Of a stretch of 64,000 nt of DNA, positions 62,211-64,000 are shown in pieces. The notes beneath the pieces were generated by a model, which ran no database searches, had not been told where the DNA came from, and was given only the letters and a program-made list of their open reading frames with translations. This DNA comes from Pseudoflavitalea sp. G-6-1-2 (GTDB lineage Bacteria > Bacteroidota > Bacteroidia > Chitinophagales > Chitinophagaceae): the NCBI RefSeq assembly GCF_012927185.1, contig NZ_JABBGB010000004.1, positions 62,001-126,000 of the forward strand, given 5' to 3'. Every line of letters begins with the position of its first letter. Positions within the stretch are counted from its first letter, which is position 1. The position numbers and the translations under genes are program-made.

Positions 62211-63998
62211 TTAGAATTGACGGTGAACAGGCAGGGTCAACAGCACGGTGGTACCTTGCGGGCCTGAGCTGATCTCCACTGCCGCTGCATTCTTTTCTTC
62301 TCTGGCGAGTATGGCAAGCCGCTCGCGCGCTATGATGCCAGATAACGAACGATGCTCTTTGGGCATAGCAGATGGAAATCCTTTTCCATTGTCGATGATG
62401 GCTACCTGCAGGAGACCGGGATTTTTCAATTCGAGCTTAACCACAATATTTCCTTGAGATGCCGAAGCGCCGATTCCATGAAGAATGGCATTCTCCACAT
62501 AAGGCTGAATCAACATGGGAGGAACAAGCAACTCCTGCTCTTTCAGTTCACCATCATCAATTACATACTGAAAGCCCTGCTCATAGCGCATTTGCTGCAA
62601 GCTGAGGTAATTGCTCAATGCATCCAGTTCTTCGCTGAGCGGAACAAAATTTTGCCGGCTCAGTTCGAGATTGCTCCGCAGCAGTTTGCTGAATTGATTG
62701 AGGTAGAGAATGGCTTTGTCTTTTTCACCGAAGCGGATAAAACTCTGCAATACGGAAAGTGTGTTGAAAATAAAATGCGGTTCCATCTGTGTGCGCAGCA
62801 ATTGCTGCTGCAGTAAGGCTTTGTCTTTCTCCTGCCTTTTTCTCCGCTGGCGATGCAATACTGCGAGCATTACCAGCCACGAGATCACCAGCAGCGCAAG
62901 AGAGGCGCCCGTATACAGTAACAAACGATTCAGCTTTAGCTGCTGGTCTGTAGCAGCCATGGCCGATTGCATGCTGCGGATATTTCTGTCTTTTGCCTGC
63001 AACTGATAGATAGCTTCCATTTCGCTGGTGGCCTGCACGGCAGCGCTTCTGCTGATTGTCCGGTTAAGTACCGCGAGTGAATCTTCTGCAACTCTGGCCC
63101 CATGCAGGTTTCCGGAAGCGAAATTATAAGCGAGCAGCGCTTTCAGGGCCAATGCTTTTTCGTCGGGGAGCAATTGAGCCGCACCTGCTGATTCAAGTGT
63201 TCTGATCGATTGCAAGGTTGTCTCTGCTGATTTTAGCCGGGCAGATTTGCTGTACAGCAATGCAAGGTTCGATTGGGTGATGAAGAGATTTCTCAGAGCA
63301 CTGGAACTTCCTGCTTCCAATGCCTGCTGATCAAATGCTTTTACTTTTTCGTAGTAATGAATGGCAGAATCGGTTTGCTGCTTCAGCAGATAGAAATGTC
63401 CTGCATGATCACAGAAGAAACGCTGTTGCTGCGGATCTCCCGATTCCATGGCCAGCAATTGCAGGTGATGGAGATTTGCTTTCAGCGAATCTGCGGAGAT
63501 ATTTCCTTCTTCTGCCGAAGCAGTGAAGAGTTGCGAATATGCCCTGAAAACGTGTCTGGCACTTGGTTCGGGCATCTGTTGCAGCAGTTGCAATGCAAGT
63601 TTATTCTGACGTATCGCTTTGGCATGCTGTCCGAACTTATTGTTGTACTGTGCTGCATTCAGCAGACAGATCACTTTAGGCATGGGCTTCTGTGCAGCTG
63701 AGTCGCTGCTTATCACAATAGCTGCCGACTCATTGAAGTAGTAGGCAGCCTGATAATATTTTCCCTGCGATTCGGCAACGATTCCTGCCCCGTTGCAAAC
63801 GGCAAACTTCAGTGAAGCTGGCGCCTCTTCGGAAAATTCGAGAGCAAGATTGATATGATACGCTGCACTGTCTGGCTCCTGCTTAATCAGGTACTTCGCC
63901 AGCTGATAATGCACAAACGCATTTGCTGAACGATCTTTCTGCACAGCAGATTGATGCAGTCTTTTTTCCCAATGCTGCAACTGTATGTCCGGAGACGA
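62211..63998 (-). CDS. TPR-containing sensor histidine kinase (5' end outside window)
   Basis: Third LytS-family TPR kinase in the window. The frame is open to the right edge, so its start and any signal peptide are missing. The visible part has about 330 residues of TPR-like helices (for example NAFVHYQLAKYLIKQEPDSAAYH and DSAIHYYEKVKAF), one membrane helix (LLLYTGASLALLVISWLVMLAVL), then the kinase core with QMEPHFIFNTLSVLQSFIRFG, PPMLIQPYVENAILHG and IIDNGKGF. It is less like the two kinases at 52882 and 54845 than they are to each other. A LytTR partner is not in view; one could lie beyond the right edge. Confidence 0.9.
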   Translation of the reverse strand, partial: SSPDIQLQHWEKRLHQSAVQKDRSANAFVHYQLAKYLIKQEPDSAAYHINLALEFSEEAPASLKFAVCNGAGIVAESQGKYYQAAYYFNESAAIVISSDSAAQKPMPKVICLLNAAQYNNKFGQHAKAIRQNKLALQLLQQMPEPSARHVFRAYSQLFTASAEEGNISADSLKANLHHLQLLAMESGDPQQQRFFCDHAGHFYLLKQQTDSAIHYYEKVKAFDQQALEAGSSSALRNLFITQSNLALLYSKSARLKSAETTLQSIRTLESAGAAQLLPDEKALALKALLAYNFASGNLHGARVAEDSLAVLNRTISRSAAVQATSEMEAIYQLQAKDRNIRSMQSAMAATDQQLKLNRLLLYTGASLALLVISWLVMLAVLHRQRRKRQEKDKALLQQQLLRTQMEPHFIFNTLSVLQSFIRFGEKDKAILYLNQFSKLLRSNLELSRQNFVPLSEELDALSNYLSLQQMRYEQGFQYVIDDGELKEQELLVPPMLIQPYVENAILHGIGASASQGNIVVKLELKNPGLLQVAIIDNGKGFPSAMPKEHRSLSGIIARERLAILAREEKNAAAVEISSGPQGTTVLLTLPVHRQF

Positions 63999-64000
63999 TT

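Overview
The window reads as chromosome of a member of the Bacteroidota, most likely family Chitinophagaceae. The signs are SusC/SusD pairs with an ECF sigma/FecR switch, several TonB-dependent receptors, LytS-type kinases with TPR sensor domains, DUF4369-TlpA proteins, full-length FtsX/MacB-type permeases without an adjacent ATPase, and TAnnTTTG -7 boxes upstream of several genes. The genus cannot be named from this sequence. No rRNA, tRNA, CRISPR array, transposase, prophage or plasmid gene was seen.

Layout. 1-5.4 kb: tripartite RND efflux operon (TolC-like, cut by the window edge; membrane fusion protein; HAE1-type pump) ending in a strong terminator. 5.4-6.1 kb: gene-poor stretch with a 148 bp inverted-repeat element and an apparently decayed regulatory locus. 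6.1-10.5 kb: DUF4256 gene, then an aspartate ammonia-lyase / C4-dicarboxylate antiporter / DUF2490 operon. 10.5-16.3 kb, minus strand: proBA, a secreted unknown, a CrtI/PYROXD2-like oxidoreductase, and a large protein with a diverged nucleoside diphosphate kinase fold. 16.6-20.9 kb: small exported protein, LytS-type kinase, FtsX-type permease. 20.9-29.7 kb, minus strand: a complete sigma/FecR/SusC/SusD uptake locus followed by two thioredoxin-fold proteins. 29.9-30.7 kb: a NUMOD4/HNH-like protein that appears to lack its catalytic histidines. 31.3-36.7 kb: type II NADH dehydrogenase, then a TonB receptor paired with a beta-propeller phytase. 36.8-41.7 kb: lipoprotein, solitary adenine methyltransferase, and a DUF2157/DUF4401/GDYXXLXY membrane trio. 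41.8-51.2 kb: Oar-like TonB receptor, membrane-bound AraC regulator, outer membrane beta-barrel protein, second FtsX-type permease. 51.5-56.8 kb: PpiC-type isomerase, LytTR response regulator and two tandem paralogous TPR kinases. 56.9-60.5 kb: lipoprotein, a three-gene cassette ending in DUF1266, a WG-repeat lipoprotein and a small membrane protein. 60.5-64.0 kb, minus strand: TPR protein, exported unknown, and a third TPR kinase cut by the window edge.

Functional themes are envelope transport (efflux, TonB-dependent uptake, phytate phosphate scavenging) and envelope sensing (four LytS-family kinases but only one LytTR regulator). The least explained parts are the 5.5-5.9 kb element, the NDK-like protein, the degenerate NUMOD4/HNH protein with its promoter dyad, the solitary methyltransferase, and the DUF1266 cassette. 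None of these is shown by sequence alone to be a new system. All functional calls come from motif recognition by eye; no database search was run.
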